Source: Crossiella cryophila
GTDB taxonomy: Bacteria > Actinomycetota > Actinomycetes > Mycobacteriales > Pseudonocardiaceae
Reading direction: 5' to 3'
DNA length: 64,000 nt
Assembly (NCBI RefSeq): GCF_014204915.1
Contig: NZ_JACHMH010000001.1
Span: forward strand, 5,109,501-5,173,500
Positions within the stretch are counted from its first letter, which is position 1. Each line of letters starts with the position of its first letter. A program made the position numbers and the translations under genes. The notes under the pieces were generated by a model. The model was not told where the DNA came from. It saw only the letters and a list, made by a program, of their open reading frames with translations, and ran no database searches. Of this stretch, positions 56,162 through 64,000 are shown one piece after another.

Positions 56162-57796
56162 TCAGCGGGCGGTCAGCGTCAGGTGGTGTTCGCCGCTGCC
56201 GTCACGCACGACCAGGGGGCCGGGTTCGAGTTGGCCGGTGCACCACAGCAGGTGCACGGCGGAGGCGGCCAGTACCGGGTCTACTGTTCCGGGGGACATC
56301 AGGAACTCGCCCCGGTCGCGGATCGCGATCAGCCAGCCGTCCACAGTGGACACTTCGGTCAGGGTGCAGCCGGGATGGCGGTGCAGCAGGTCGGCCGGGG
56401 ACTCGGGGTCGGGGCTGACGATGACCGAGGCGTTGGCGTACAGGCGAAGGTGACGTTCCCCGGTGCCGACGACCAGGAACTCCAGGGCCTCCGGCGGGGA
56501 TGGTGGGCGGTGTTCGCGGACCGCGGCGGGGAAGCGGTGCAGGGAAACCGTGCGGGGTGCGACCAGTTCGCCGCGTACGTCGAAGGAGTGCACCGGGCGT
56601 TGGTCGGTGACCGGGGCTGGTACGGCTGCCAGTTCGATCTCGGCGTGGGGTTCGGGCAGGTTCAGCAGGCGGTAGCAGATGCCGCGCAGGCTGGCCGCGG
56701 CCTCGCCGGGGCGGCTGAACAGCTGGTCGGCCAGGTGCCGGAACTGGCCTGGTTGCTGGGTGGCGATGGCCTTGTCGAGTTGTTCGGGTAGCCCGGCACG
56801 GTGGTCGAGGCGCTGGGCGAGGCGGCCGAACCAGGCGAGCGGGGTGTCCGGGACGACCTCGGAACCGAAGGCGGCCAACAGGATCGGCTTGTCGATCACC
56901 GCGCCGTACAGCGTGACCGAGCCATGGTCACCGACGACCACGTCAGCGGCGATCATGGTGGCGTGCCAGCCTGCCGTGGGCGGGATCAGGATGAGGCCCG
57001 CGCGCAGGGCGTCGTCCAGCCATTCCGCGAGCTGCCAGTGTCCGTGCCAGGTGAACGCGTTGGGGTGCAATATCATCGCCACCCGGGTTTGCGTCGCATC
57101 GAGTTCGGCGAGCAGCCGGTCCGGTAGCTTGGGGAAGCGGCCGAAGGCCGACTGCGGGCCCCAGGTGGAGCTGAACACGACAAGCCGTTGTGCTGGCAGG
57201 ACTCCGAGCCGCTCTCGGTAATGCGGGCGCAGTGCGGACCCGGCCAGCAGGCCGTCGAGACTGAGGTCTCCGCCCAGCAGCACGCGACCGGCCGTGTCCG
57301 GACAGGCATGGCGGAGCTGGGTTTCCTGGTCCGGGTGGGTGATCAGGTGGCTGATCTGCTTGGTGCGCACCAGTTCCGGGTCGGCCAGGCCGGACAGGCG
57401 GGTGCCGCCGCGGTCGCCGTCTGGCACGTACTTGTGGAAGCCGATGCCGTGTGGCAGCACCAGGATCGGTGCTTCGCCGACCTGCTCGAACCCGGCGTTC
57501 TCGCTGGCCGCGAGGACCAGATCGCAGTGCAGGGCGGGGATTTGTGACCAGGGCACGAGCCGGGTGTCCAGTTCGCGGAGCAGGGCGTCGACGCCGGCGG
57601 AGTAGCGGGAACCGGGGTCGACGGTGAAGACGATCTGCACCCGGGGGTCGGCGCGGAAGACCACGATGGCTTCCAGCAGGCGGATGGCGGAGGTGAGGGT
57701 GCGGGCGATGGCCAGGACGGTGCGCTGGGGGCTCAGCGTGCGCCAGCGGGGGGAGTCGGCGGCGGCCGGGCCGTGCGCGAGCGGGTCAGGCGTCAC
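56162..57796 (-). CDS. GT-B-fold-like protein, CDP-glycerol glycerophosphotransferase-like
   Basis: 544 residues from GTG 57796. N-terminal RTVLAIARTLTSAIRLLEAI and RVQIVFTVDPGSRY, then LVLPHGIGFHKYV, RLVVFSSTWGPQSAFG, VAMILHPNAFTWHG, and DVVVGDHGSVTLYGAVIDKPILLAAFG read like the donor half of GT-B enzymes of the CDP-glycerol phosphotransferase group, in which a HG...DHGS segment binds the nucleotide. The last 130 residues are an additional region I do not recognise. No wall-polymer genes surround it. Upstream, within 36-124 bp of the start, lies an 8-bp x 11 tandem repeat that could influence expression. Confidence 0.55.
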   Translation of the reverse strand: MTPDPLAHGPAAADSPRWRTLSPQRTVLAIARTLTSAIRLLEAIVVFRADPRVQIVFTVDPGSRYSAGVDALLRELDTRLVPWSQIPALHCDLVLAASENAGFEQVGEAPILVLPHGIGFHKYVPDGDRGGTRLSGLADPELVRTKQISHLITHPDQETQLRHACPDTAGRVLLGGDLSLDGLLAGSALRPHYRERLGVLPAQRLVVFSSTWGPQSAFGRFPKLPDRLLAELDATQTRVAMILHPNAFTWHGHWQLAEWLDDALRAGLILIPPTAGWHATMIAADVVVGDHGSVTLYGAVIDKPILLAAFGSEVVPDTPLAWFGRLAQRLDHRAGLPEQLDKAIATQQPGQFRHLADQLFSRPGEAAASLRGICYRLLNLPEPHAEIELAAVPAPVTDQRPVHSFDVRGELVAPRTVSLHRFPAAVREHRPPSPPEALEFLVVGTGERHLRLYANASVIVSPDPESPADLLHRHPGCTLTEVSTVDGWLIAIRDRGEFLMSPGTVDPVLAASAVHLLWCTGQLEPGPLVVRDGSGEHHLTLTAR

Positions 57797-57832
57797 CGGG
57801 GGTCCCGGTGATCAGGTGGGGAGGCAGATTCC

Positions 57833-57920
57833 GGGCCTCCGGGCCTCCGGGCCTCCGGGCCTCCGGGCCTCCGGGCCTCCGGGCCTCCGGGCCTCCGGGC
57901 CTCCGGGCCTCCGGGCCTCC
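57833..57920. repeat. Perfect tandem repeat, GGGCCTCC x 11
   Basis: Eleven uninterrupted copies of the 8-bp unit GGGCCTCC (88 bp) in the 252-bp region between the divergent GT-B-like gene (start 57796) and the DIP1984-family gene (start 58049). The unit is not a multiple of three, and the region is non-coding. Short tandem arrays of this kind change length by slipped-strand mispairing, so promoter spacing or leader length could vary between cells. Confidence 0.95.
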
Positions 57921-58048
57921 GGCGTCACTGTGTTGATCTTACCGCATGCCAGCGCCCGCCGAGTCCGCACCACCCGCATTCTAGGCGATCCGGCCGGAGT
58001 CCTGAGTGGACCGAAACTTGGTGGCCCCCGGTTGATACCGTCGTAGGC

Positions 58049-58522
58049 ATGACTGGGGTGATGAAACTCGCGGAGGCGTTGGCGTTGCGCGCCGAGGCCA
58101 GTAAGCGGGTTGAGCAGCTGCGTTCGCGGATCGTGGCGAACGCGCGCTACCAGGAGGGCGAGGATCCGGGAGAGGACGCCGCCGCCCTGCTGGCCGAGGC
58201 GAATGTGGCGCTGGTCGAGCTGGAGGACCTGATCCGCCGGATCAACCGCACCAACGCCACCGCCCGGCTCGGCGAGGGCACCGTCACCGATGTCTTGGCG
58301 CGCCGGGACATCCTGCGCCTGCGCCATAGCGTGCTGGTCTCGGCCGCCGACGCGGCCGCTGGCCGCAACCAGAACTTCCGCCAGCTCCGCTCCGAACTCC
58401 GCCAGCTGCCCGCACTCCCGGTTTCCGAGGTGCGGGCCGAGGCGGACCGGGTGGCGCGCGAGCTGCGTGAGGTGGATGTGCGCATCCAGCGGGCCAACTG
58501 GGAGGTCGACCTGCTGGACTGA
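58049..58522 (+). CDS. DIP1984-family protein
   Basis: 157 residues (an internal ATG at 58061, MKLAEAL, is an alternative start and fits the family's usual beginning). The protein is nearly all helical: ALALRAEASKRVEQLRSRIVANARYQEGEDPGED, LLAEANVALVELEDLIRRINRTNATARL, VTDVLARRDILRLRHSVL, and a final RVARELREVDVRIQRANWEVDLLD. This agrees with the DIP1984 family of small coiled-coil proteins found in actinobacteria. The function is not established. A tRNA-like element follows about 50 bp downstream. Confidence 0.85.
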   Translation: MTGVMKLAEALALRAEASKRVEQLRSRIVANARYQEGEDPGEDAAALLAEANVALVELEDLIRRINRTNATARLGEGTVTDVLARRDILRLRHSVLVSAADAAAGRNQNFRQLRSELRQLPALPVSEVRAEADRVARELREVDVRIQRANWEVDLLD

Positions 58523-58572
58523 ACACGCGGAAAAGCAGGTAGCCGCTGCCGGGAAGGCGGGCACGAACCGAC

Positions 58573-58642
58573 GATCGGCGGTATAACCGATCAACTGTGG
58601 TGCGCGGTGGGCAGCGCTTGGGGTTCGATTCCCCGCAGGACA
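58573..58642 (+). ncRNA. Candidate tRNA-like small RNA downstream of DIP1984 gene
   Basis: Two tRNA-like parts lie in order. A hairpin GATCGG-CGGTATAA-CCGATC (58573-58592) has a GG-containing loop like a D arm. A textbook T arm (58619-58635) has stem TGGGG/CCCCG and loop TTCGATT. No complementary 5' acceptor strand, normal anticodon arm or CCA end can be found, so it is not a normal tRNA. It could be a tRNA-like regulatory RNA (YrlA-like domains show such arms), a tRNA remnant, or chance for the first hairpin. The T arm is hard to dismiss. Confidence 0.4.
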
Positions 58643-58749
58643 GAGCAGCCCAGCACTACGCACAAGTGACCGTGCACAAACAGCACAGTTCACCACCACG
58701 TGCAGGTTCCCGGTAGCGGTGAGGGCGGGCAAGGGGCACTTCCGCGTGT

Positions 58750-58792
58750 GCACCGCCCGGCCACGAGGTTCGTCCTCGCGGCCGGGCGGTGC
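58750..58792 (-). terminator. Terminator hairpin after AraC-type gene
   Basis: Outer arms GCACCGCCCGGCC (58750-58762) and complement (58780-58792), with a further inner CGAGG/CCTCG pairing, form one long hairpin 22 nt past the stop of the minus-strand AraC-type gene. Confidence 0.85.
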
Positions 58793-58813
58793 CGCACCAT
58801 CGTGCGTGATCGG

Positions 58814-59683
58814 TCAGTTCGGTTCGATGGGGAGCCACAGTTCGCAGGTCGCGGTGCTGAAATCGGCCGCGCGGTCGAGGACTGCGACGATCGAGGGTCC
58901 TGGCCGCAGGCGCCACGGGTTGGACGGGAACCATTCGGTCGCGGTCGCGGCCCAGGTCGTCTGCAGGGCCTGTGGGTAGGGGCCGGTGCTGCGGAAGACC
59001 GCCCAGCGGCCTGCCGGTACCGCGATGCCGGTGAGGTCGGCGGGGGCCGGGGTGTCGGGGTTGACGGCGACTCCGTGCAGGTAGGTCAGTTCGCTGCCTT
59101 CGGTGTTGTCGGGGTCGAGGTCGTCGCAGACCTGCAGCAGGCCGTGGGGTTCGGTGTCGCCGAGGGTCTTGAGCCGCTGGTGTTCCTCGGCTGGCAGTGC
59201 GGCGATGTGCTGCTGGATGTGCGGGTTGACGCCGTGGTGGATGAGCGGGACGCGCGTGGCGTGGCCGAGGAGCCGGAACGCGGGGCGGTCGAGGATGCGG
59301 GTGTCCATGGGGGTGGTCCCTTCGACGGTCAGGCGGAACCTGAGTTGTGGTTGGGCGCGAAGGGGGCCGCCGTCCCGGCGGACGTCACCGGGGCCGGCGC
59401 CGTGGACGGCCCGGAACGCCCGGCCGAACGCCTCGGTGGAGCCGTAGCCGTGCCGGACGGCGATGTCGAGCAGGTCGTGCTCGCCGCGGACGAGGTCGGC
59501 GGCGGCGACGGTCATGCGGCGCCGGCGCAGGTAGTCCGACAGCGGCATGCCCGCCAGGGACGAGAACATCCGGCGCAGGTGGTATCCGGTCGTGCCGAGT
59601 TCCCTGGCCAGTCCGTCGAGGTCCAGCTCCTCGCCGAGATGTTCCTCGACCAGGTCGACCAGCCGGTTGAGTGCCGAGATCAT
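58814..59683 (-). CDS. AraC-family regulator with GyrI-like effector domain
   Basis: 289 residues from ATG 59683 (GGGAGG 4 nt upstream). The N-terminal double helix-turn-helix (about 1-105) has LDLDGLARELGTTGYHLRRMFSSLAGMPLSDYLRRRRM and DIAVRHGYGSTEAFGRAFRAVHGAGPGDVRR. The C-terminal half from about 120 (RILDRPAFRLLGHATRVPLIHHG, PAGRWAVFRSTGPYPQALQTTW) is the GyrI/BmrR-type small-molecule-binding domain. This plan (like Rob and SoxS-GyrI fusions) suits sensing of hydrophobic compounds and switching efflux or resistance genes. No target is evident beside it. Confidence 0.92.
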   Translation of the reverse strand: MISALNRLVDLVEEHLGEELDLDGLARELGTTGYHLRRMFSSLAGMPLSDYLRRRRMTVAAADLVRGEHDLLDIAVRHGYGSTEAFGRAFRAVHGAGPGDVRRDGGPLRAQPQLRFRLTVEGTTPMDTRILDRPAFRLLGHATRVPLIHHGVNPHIQQHIAALPAEEHQRLKTLGDTEPHGLLQVCDDLDPDNTEGSELTYLHGVAVNPDTPAPADLTGIAVPAGRWAVFRSTGPYPQALQTTWAATATEWFPSNPWRLRPGPSIVAVLDRAADFSTATCELWLPIEPN

Positions 59684-59789
59684 GGTGCCTCCCTTCGACA
59701 TCAACCTTGGCCGAGGTCACCAGGGCGCCGCCCGATCGCGGCGAACCGATCCGATCATTCGAGTACGCGTCCGGACCGACGCGCGCTGC

Positions 59790-60791
59790 TCAGACCGGAT
59801 CCTCCCGGTCCCGGCCTGCCCGCAGCGAACCCGGGTGCGCCTTGGCCGAGGGGTCGTTGCGGGTCTTGACCAGGCTGGCCACCGTGACCACGACCAGCAC
59901 GCCGATGATCACGGTGAGGCTCACCGCGGTGGAGATCTCCGGCACCCGCGGGTCGATGTCCACGTGCGCCCAGTGCAGGATCAGCTTCACGCCGATGAAG
60001 GCCAAGATCAGCGCCAGTCCGGTCGACAGGTAGACCAGGCGGTCCAGCAGGCCCTTCACCAGGAAGTACAGCGCGCGCAGGCCGAGCAGGGCGAAGGCGT
60101 TGGCGGTGAAGACGATGTAGGGCGCCTCGGTGACGCCGAAGACCGCCGGGATCGAGTCCAGCGCGAAGAGCAGGTCCACGCTGCCGATGGCCAGCAGCAC
60201 CACGAACAGCGGGGTGGCCAGGCGGCGGCCGTCGACCTTGGTGAACAGCTGGCCGCCGACATAGGTGTCGGTGGTCGGGAACATGCGGCGGGCGGTGCGG
60301 ACCATGATGTTGTTCTCGACGTCGGGGTCCTCGTCCCGGTGTCGGAACAACTGCACCGCTGTGAAGATCAGCAGCAGCCCGAAGAGCAGGAACATGAAGG
60401 AGAACAAGGACAACAGGGTCGCGCCGAGGGCGATGAAGATCGCGCGCATGATCAGCGCGAGCACGATGCCGAAGGTGAGCACCTTGTGCTGGTGCTCCTC
60501 GGGCACCGCGAAGGTGGTCATGATGATCACGAACACGAACAGGTTGTCGACCGAGAGGCTCTTCTCCACGATGTACCCGGCGAAGTACTCGGTGCCGAAC
60601 TGCCCGCCGTACTGCCAGGTGAACCAGACGCCGAAGGCGACCGCGACCAGGATGTAGAACACCGACCACGCGGTGGCCTCGCGGAAACCGACCTTGTGCG
60701 GGCGCACCGCGGCCAGGATCAGGTCGACCGCGAGCAGGGCGATGATCAGTCCGATGGTAGCGATCCAGGTCAGCGCGCTGATCTCGAGCAT
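59790..60791 (-). CDS. TerC-family integral membrane protein
   Basis: 333 residues from ATG 60791; TTG 60803 is in frame. Seven to nine transmembrane helices. The paired acidic family motifs lie in LSVDNLFVFVIIMTTFAVPEEHQHKVL and in GSVDLLFALDSIPAVFGVTEAPYIVFTANAFALLGLRALYF. TerC/Alx proteins are associated with tellurite resistance and with manganese export or metal loading of secreted proteins. The cytoplasmic loop HRDEDPDVENNIMVR and a basic C-terminus follow the usual plan. It is divergent from the secreted-protein gene at 60916. No yybP-ykoY-type leader is apparent in the short upstream region. Confidence 0.95.
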   Translation of the reverse strand: MLEISALTWIATIGLIIALLAVDLILAAVRPHKVGFREATAWSVFYILVAVAFGVWFTWQYGGQFGTEYFAGYIVEKSLSVDNLFVFVIIMTTFAVPEEHQHKVLTFGIVLALIMRAIFIALGATLLSLFSFMFLLFGLLLIFTAVQLFRHRDEDPDVENNIMVRTARRMFPTTDTYVGGQLFTKVDGRRLATPLFVVLLAIGSVDLLFALDSIPAVFGVTEAPYIVFTANAFALLGLRALYFLVKGLLDRLVYLSTGLALILAFIGVKLILHWAHVDIDPRVPEISTAVSLTVIIGVLVVVTVASLVKTRNDPSAKAHPGSLRAGRDREDPV

Positions 60792-60915
60792 GATCCCAGT
60801 CAACCAAACGCGCGCGCGCTGACGCTGTTCCGCCTCGCCGGGGCTTGCTCACACGTTGTACTGAACCGGCGCGACCCGGGTTGCCGGGTCCGGACCGCCC
60901 GCCAATGGTCGAGGC

Positions 60916-61479
60916 ATGGGTCATTCACGCATCTCGCGACTGTCCGTCCCGCTGATCGCCGTCTCCCTCACCCTGCTCGGCGCCCCGGCGCTGGCCGCCC
61001 CGGCCGAGCCGGACCTGGTCTGCACCGCCGCCGCCATCGCCCGCGCCTCCGCCGGACTCACCGCGGCGGAGTCGGCGGAGGTCGAGCTGACCATGGACGC
61101 CACCACCGCGGCCTGCACCGACACCCGGCCGGACGTGACCGACGACGAGCGGATCGTGGGCGCGGCGATCACCATGCCGGAGGCGGGCAGCGCGGAGGGC
61201 ACCTGCGGGGAGGTCTCGGCCGAGTTCGGCCTCGCGTTCACCTGGTTGCTGGCCGATGGCAGCGCGGAGCAGAAGAGCACCTTGAGCGCGTCGATCAAGC
61301 TCAAGGACGGGCAGCCGAGCGGCAAGATCGAACTCAGCGATGGTCCGGTGGACGGCCGGGCGCTGGCGATCCAGCTCACCAACCGGGCCGAGGTCATGCG
61401 GCACCTCAAGGCCGCCTGCGCCACGGACGCGGGCGCGACCGTGATCGCCGCCCAGGTCTCACTGGGCTTCCTGAAGTAG
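60916..61479 (+). CDS. Small secreted protein of unknown function
   Basis: 187 residues. A signal peptide MGHSRISRLSVPLIAVSLTLLGAPALAAPA is followed by a mature part of about 157 residues with three Cys (DLVCTAAA, AACTDT, EGTCGEVS) and a fourth near the end (KAACATD), so two disulphides are possible. It is acidic and rich in Ala and Glu, with no enzyme motif that I recognise. A strong terminator follows 13 nt after the stop. It is divergent from terC, with about 120 bp between starts. Confidence 0.75.
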   Translation: MGHSRISRLSVPLIAVSLTLLGAPALAAPAEPDLVCTAAAIARASAGLTAAESAEVELTMDATTAACTDTRPDVTDDERIVGAAITMPEAGSAEGTCGEVSAEFGLAFTWLLADGSAEQKSTLSASIKLKDGQPSGKIELSDGPVDGRALAIQLTNRAEVMRHLKAACATDAGATVIAAQVSLGFLK

Positions 61480-61492
61480 CGCTCACCTGCGG

Positions 61493-61528
61493 ACTACGCC
61501 CCTTGTCGCACTGGACAAGGGGCGTAGT
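61493..61528 (+). terminator. Rho-independent terminator after secreted-protein gene
   Basis: A perfect 15-bp inverted repeat (ACTACGCCCCTTGTC and complement) with a 6-nt loop, followed by TGTTGCTT. It lies 13 nt beyond the stop of the secreted-protein gene and shields the next gene on the strand. Confidence 0.92.
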
Positions 61529-61631
61529 GTTGCTTGCGTCGGCGACACTTCGAATGCGGGCGGTCAAGCCCGCGTCGTCCCCGACGATTCCCAGTTCGGC
61601 CGGGTTCACGGCCGGGAACGGGACCAGCACC

Positions 61632-62174
61632 ATGATGTCGAGCCCGCACGCACCGTTCGCCGCCCCGCTGGCCCCCGCCTCGATCGAACCGCCGGGGAAC
61701 ATCCCGCGGCTGCGGCTCAAGCCACAGGCCCGCGTCACCGGGTACGTCGACGGAGCGTGGTGGCCGCGGACCAGGGACCTGGCCGCCGAACTGACCGCGT
61801 TGCTGCCGGTGCTCACCATCCGGCTGGGCCGGGTGGAGCGGGTGACCTTCAACCTGACCATGTGGCAGCCGACCGCGCGCAGGCTCCCGGTGCACACCCG
61901 CAGCGTCCGGGTGGAGGGATTCCGGGCGCAGCAGCCGGACACGGTGACGGTGACCGGGCGCGGCAGGCAGCGGCTCGTGCTGCTGGTGGTGCCGCCGGAA
62001 ACCCGGCCCGCCATCGCGCACGACATCATGATGTCGGCGGCCCGGCGGGGCAACGCGGACAGCGTCAGCGCGCTGCTCACGGTCAACCTCGGCGCGTCGG
62101 CCGGCGTCAGTCTGCTGGAGCAGCTGGACCCGGACACCCAGCGCTGGGAACTCGACGGCGGCCGGTTCCGCTGA
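61632..62174 (+). CDS. DUF5994-like protein
   Basis: 180 residues; start at ATG 61632 or 61635, with only a weak GGGA upstream. After a Pro/Ala-rich head, RLRLKPQARVTGYVDGAWWPRTRDLAAELTALLPVLTIRLGRVERVTFNLTMW is the typical beginning of the actinobacterial DUF5994 family, and VLLVVPPETRPAIAHDIMMSAARRGNADSVSALL its second half. It has no membrane or signal segment and its function is unknown. Members are often found several per genome. Confidence 0.85.
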   Translation: MMSSPHAPFAAPLAPASIEPPGNIPRLRLKPQARVTGYVDGAWWPRTRDLAAELTALLPVLTIRLGRVERVTFNLTMWQPTARRLPVHTRSVRVEGFRAQQPDTVTVTGRGRQRLVLLVVPPETRPAIAHDIMMSAARRGNADSVSALLTVNLGASAGVSLLEQLDPDTQRWELDGGRFR

Positions 62175-62210
62175 CCGCCACCGGCGGGCGGTGACGGTCA
62201 GCGGGCAGGC

Positions 62211-64000
62211 TCAGACCAGCCGCGGACTCCCGGCCGGGACCGGCGTCCCGGCAGGGTCGAGTCCGGCCAGGGCCTGCGGCAGCACGCCCTGGTGCAGCAC
62301 GCCGAGGCGCTGGGTGGCCCTGGTGAGCGCGACGTAGAGTTCGGCGGCGCCACGCGGACCGTCGGCCAGGATCCGCTCCGGATCCACCACCAGCACCGCG
62401 TCGAACTCCAGGCCCTTGGTCTCCGAGGCTGGCACCGTGCCGGGCACCCCTGGCGGCCCGATCACGATGCTGGTGCCCTCGCGACCGGCCTCCGCCTGGA
62501 CGAACTCCTCGATGGCCGCGGCCAGCTCGTCCGCGCCGACCTGGCGGGACCACGGCTGGACCCCGCAGGCCCGCACCGACTCCGGCGGCGCCACGCTGGG
62601 CGCGAAGTCGGCCAGCACCGCGGCGGCGACGGACATGATCTCCGCCGGGGTGCGGTAGTTCACCGTCAGCGACCGGTACACCCAGCGGCCGGGCACGTAC
62701 GGCTCCAGCATCTCGCCCCAGGACCGGGCACCGGCCTCGGAGCGGCGCTGGGCGAGGTCGCCCACCACGGTGAATGACCGGCCTGGGCAGTGCCGCATCA
62801 GGATCCGCCAGTCCATTTCGGACAGTTCCTGGGCCTCGTCGACCACGATGTGCCGGTAGGTCCAGTCCCGGTCCGCGGCGGCCCGTTCGGCCAGTTCCCT
62901 GGTGTCCCGCTCGATGAACCGCTCGGCCAGGTCCTCGGCGTAGAGCAGGTCGGTGGCGTAGAGGTGGTCCTCGTCGTCCATCGAGTCCTCGCGGCCGTGC
63001 ATGATGTCCAGCACGCCCTTGGCGTACTCGGCGTCGGCCTTGCGCTGACGTTCCGCGGCGGCCTCATCGGCCTTGTCGGTGCCCAGCAGGTCGACCAGCT
63101 CGTCCAGCAGCGGCACGTCGGAGACCGTCCACGCCTCGCCGTCGGCCCGCCACAGCACCGGGTCGGCACCGGCCAGCCGCAGCCGTTCGCGCGAGGAGAA
63201 CAGCTGTCCCAGCAGGGTTTCCGGGGTCAGCAGCGGCCAGAGCGCGTCCAGTGCCGCGGCGAAGCCCTCGTGCTTGCCCAGTTCCAGCATCAGGTCCTTG
63301 CGCATGCTCTCCCAGGCGACCTTGTCCTCCCTGGTGAGCCAGCCCTTGCCGATCCGGGCGATGGCCCGTTCGGTGAGCACGTAGCTGATGATCTCGGTGA
63401 ACTTGGCCCTGGCCTCGTTGTGCGGCAAGCCGGTCGCGCGGGCCTCCTCCCTGGCCCACTCCGCGGTGGCGGCGTCGATCCGCACCGTGACGTCCTCCAG
63501 CTCCACCGGCAGCGGCTCCTCCGGCAGCTCCTGGCGGTCGGCGATGGCGGCCGCGAGCACGTCCAGGATCTTCAGGGATCCCTTGAGCCGCGCGGCTTCC
63601 GGGCCGTCCTCTGCGGTGACGTGCCGGCCGGGCACCAGGTCGCCGGTGGTCATGAACACCACATCGGACTCACCGAGTGAGGGCAGCACCCGGCCGATGT
63701 GGTTGAGGAAGGCCGGGTTGGGGCCGACCACGAGCACGCCGTGCCGCTCCATCCGCTCCCGCTGGGTGTAGAGCAGGTAGGCGACCCGGTGCAGCGCGAC
63801 CACGGTCTTGCCGGTGCCGGGGCCGCCCTCGATCACCAGCACGCCGGGGTGGTCCAGCCGGATGATCTCGTCCTGCTCGGCCTGGATGGTGGCCACGATG
63901 TCGCGCATGCCCTCGCCGCGCGGCGCGTTCACCGCGGCGAGCAGGGCCGCGTCGCCTCGGGCGTCCCCGTCCGGGCGGCCGAGCACCTCGTCGGTGAAGT
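62211..64000 (-). CDS. HelD/HelR-type UvrD-like helicase (5' end beyond the window)
   Basis: About 596 residues are visible; the frame remains open to the window edge. Walker A is VIEGGPGTGKTVVALHRVAYLLY, Walker B/DEAQ box is HIVVDEAQELSEMDWRIL, motif III is FTVVGDLAQRRS, motif IV includes RSLTVNYRTPAEIM, and the late VALTRATQRLGVL completes the superfamily 1 set. An insertion of more than 200 residues between motifs I and II (ITERAIARIG..., helical) is typical for HelD. HelD proteins remove RNA polymerase from stalled complexes, and actinobacterial HelR gives rifampicin tolerance. Rifampicin-associated promoter elements, if any, would lie to the right of the window. Confidence 0.93.
   Translation of the reverse strand, partial: FTDEVLGRPDGDARGDAALLAAVNAPRGEGMRDIVATIQAEQDEIIRLDHPGVLVIEGGPGTGKTVVALHRVAYLLYTQRERMERHGVLVVGPNPAFLNHIGRVLPSLGESDVVFMTTGDLVPGRHVTAEDGPEAARLKGSLKILDVLAAAIADRQELPEEPLPVELEDVTVRIDAATAEWAREEARATGLPHNEARAKFTEIISYVLTERAIARIGKGWLTREDKVAWESMRKDLMLELGKHEGFAAALDALWPLLTPETLLGQLFSSRERLRLAGADPVLWRADGEAWTVSDVPLLDELVDLLGTDKADEAAAERQRKADAEYAKGVLDIMHGREDSMDDEDHLYATDLLYAEDLAERFIERDTRELAERAAADRDWTYRHIVVDEAQELSEMDWRILMRHCPGRSFTVVGDLAQRRSEAGARSWGEMLEPYVPGRWVYRSLTVNYRTPAEIMSVAAAVLADFAPSVAPPESVRACGVQPWSRQVGADELAAAIEEFVQAEAGREGTSIVIGPPGVPGTVPASETKGLEFDAVLVVDPERILADGPRGAAELYVALTRATQRLGVLHQGVLPQALAGLDPAGTPVPAGSPRLV

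Noticed and set aside
57833-57920. CRISPR array or coding repeat
   Set aside because: The 8-bp units are directly adjacent without spacers and are far too short for CRISPR. The region lies outside both flanking genes, so it does not code.
58573-58642. A complete tRNA gene
   Set aside because: Only the T arm and one D-arm-like hairpin are present. No 7-bp acceptor pairing or anticodon arm could be built, and no CCA follows.
60792-60915. yybP-ykoY manganese riboswitch before terC
   Set aside because: The region is only about 120 bp and shared with a divergent gene. I could not find the conserved loops of that riboswitch on the minus strand.

Overview
The window is high-GC DNA (roughly 73 percent by eye), densely coding, with GTG and TTG starts and many ATGA/GTGA gene overlaps. 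This is the picture of a secondary-metabolite-rich actinomycete. The gene families and the repeated word TCCACWGTGGA fit the order Pseudonocardiales, but that placement is inference; no rRNA or other taxonomic marker is present. Three biosynthetic loci lie back to back in the first 47 kb, followed by ordinary chromosomal genes.

(1) 1-11131, end of a modular type I polyketide synthase locus, plus strand. It holds the C-terminus of one PKS, a cytochrome P450, a KS-AT-DH-KR-ACP module and a terminal KS-AT-ACP-TE module. Coiled-coil docking segments join the subunits. The last module has no ketoreductase, so the chain should leave with a beta-keto group. Three small genes follow, one of them a single-PASTA-domain protein.

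(2) 11792-25264, a minus-strand class V (lexapeptide-type) lanthipeptide locus. Read in its own direction it runs: membrane protein, HTH regulator, M16 peptidase pair, LanK-like kinase, HopA1-domain LanY-like protein, two precursor peptides, ABC exporter, F420-dependent reductase (LanJ-like), LanD-like flavoprotein, a degenerate kinase-like protein (LanX candidate), and two ABC ATPase/permease pairs. The two precursors share a leader but differ strongly in the core: one has four Cys including a C-terminal Cys, the other has a single Cys.

(3) 28563-46750, a terpenoid locus. It has three PucR/CdaR-type regulators, a P450, two class I terpene synthases, and a translationally coupled operon GGPP-type synthase - ispH - ispH-derived companion - dxs - ispG, which supplies its own MEP-pathway precursors. 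Two large LuxR-type (LAL) ATPase regulators also lie here. A 29-bp element, TACGTAG-N3-CTACGTR followed 12 nt later by an ending CGATG, stands upstream of five of these transcription units. It looks like the operator or promoter of an undescribed regulon.

Flanks: secreted alpha/beta-hydrolases, a glycosyltransferase and an MFS/msrA pair surround locus 3. From 48.5 kb to the right end come a SUKH-like protein, a lipoprotein amidase, an ABM-fold protein, a STAND ATPase, a GT-B-like protein with an 8-bp x 11 tandem repeat in its 5' region, a DIP1984-family gene with a tRNA-like candidate RNA downstream, an AraC/GyrI regulator, TerC, a small secreted protein, a DUF5994-like protein and a truncated HelD-type helicase. 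No insertion sequence, integrase, CRISPR array, rRNA or complete tRNA was seen.
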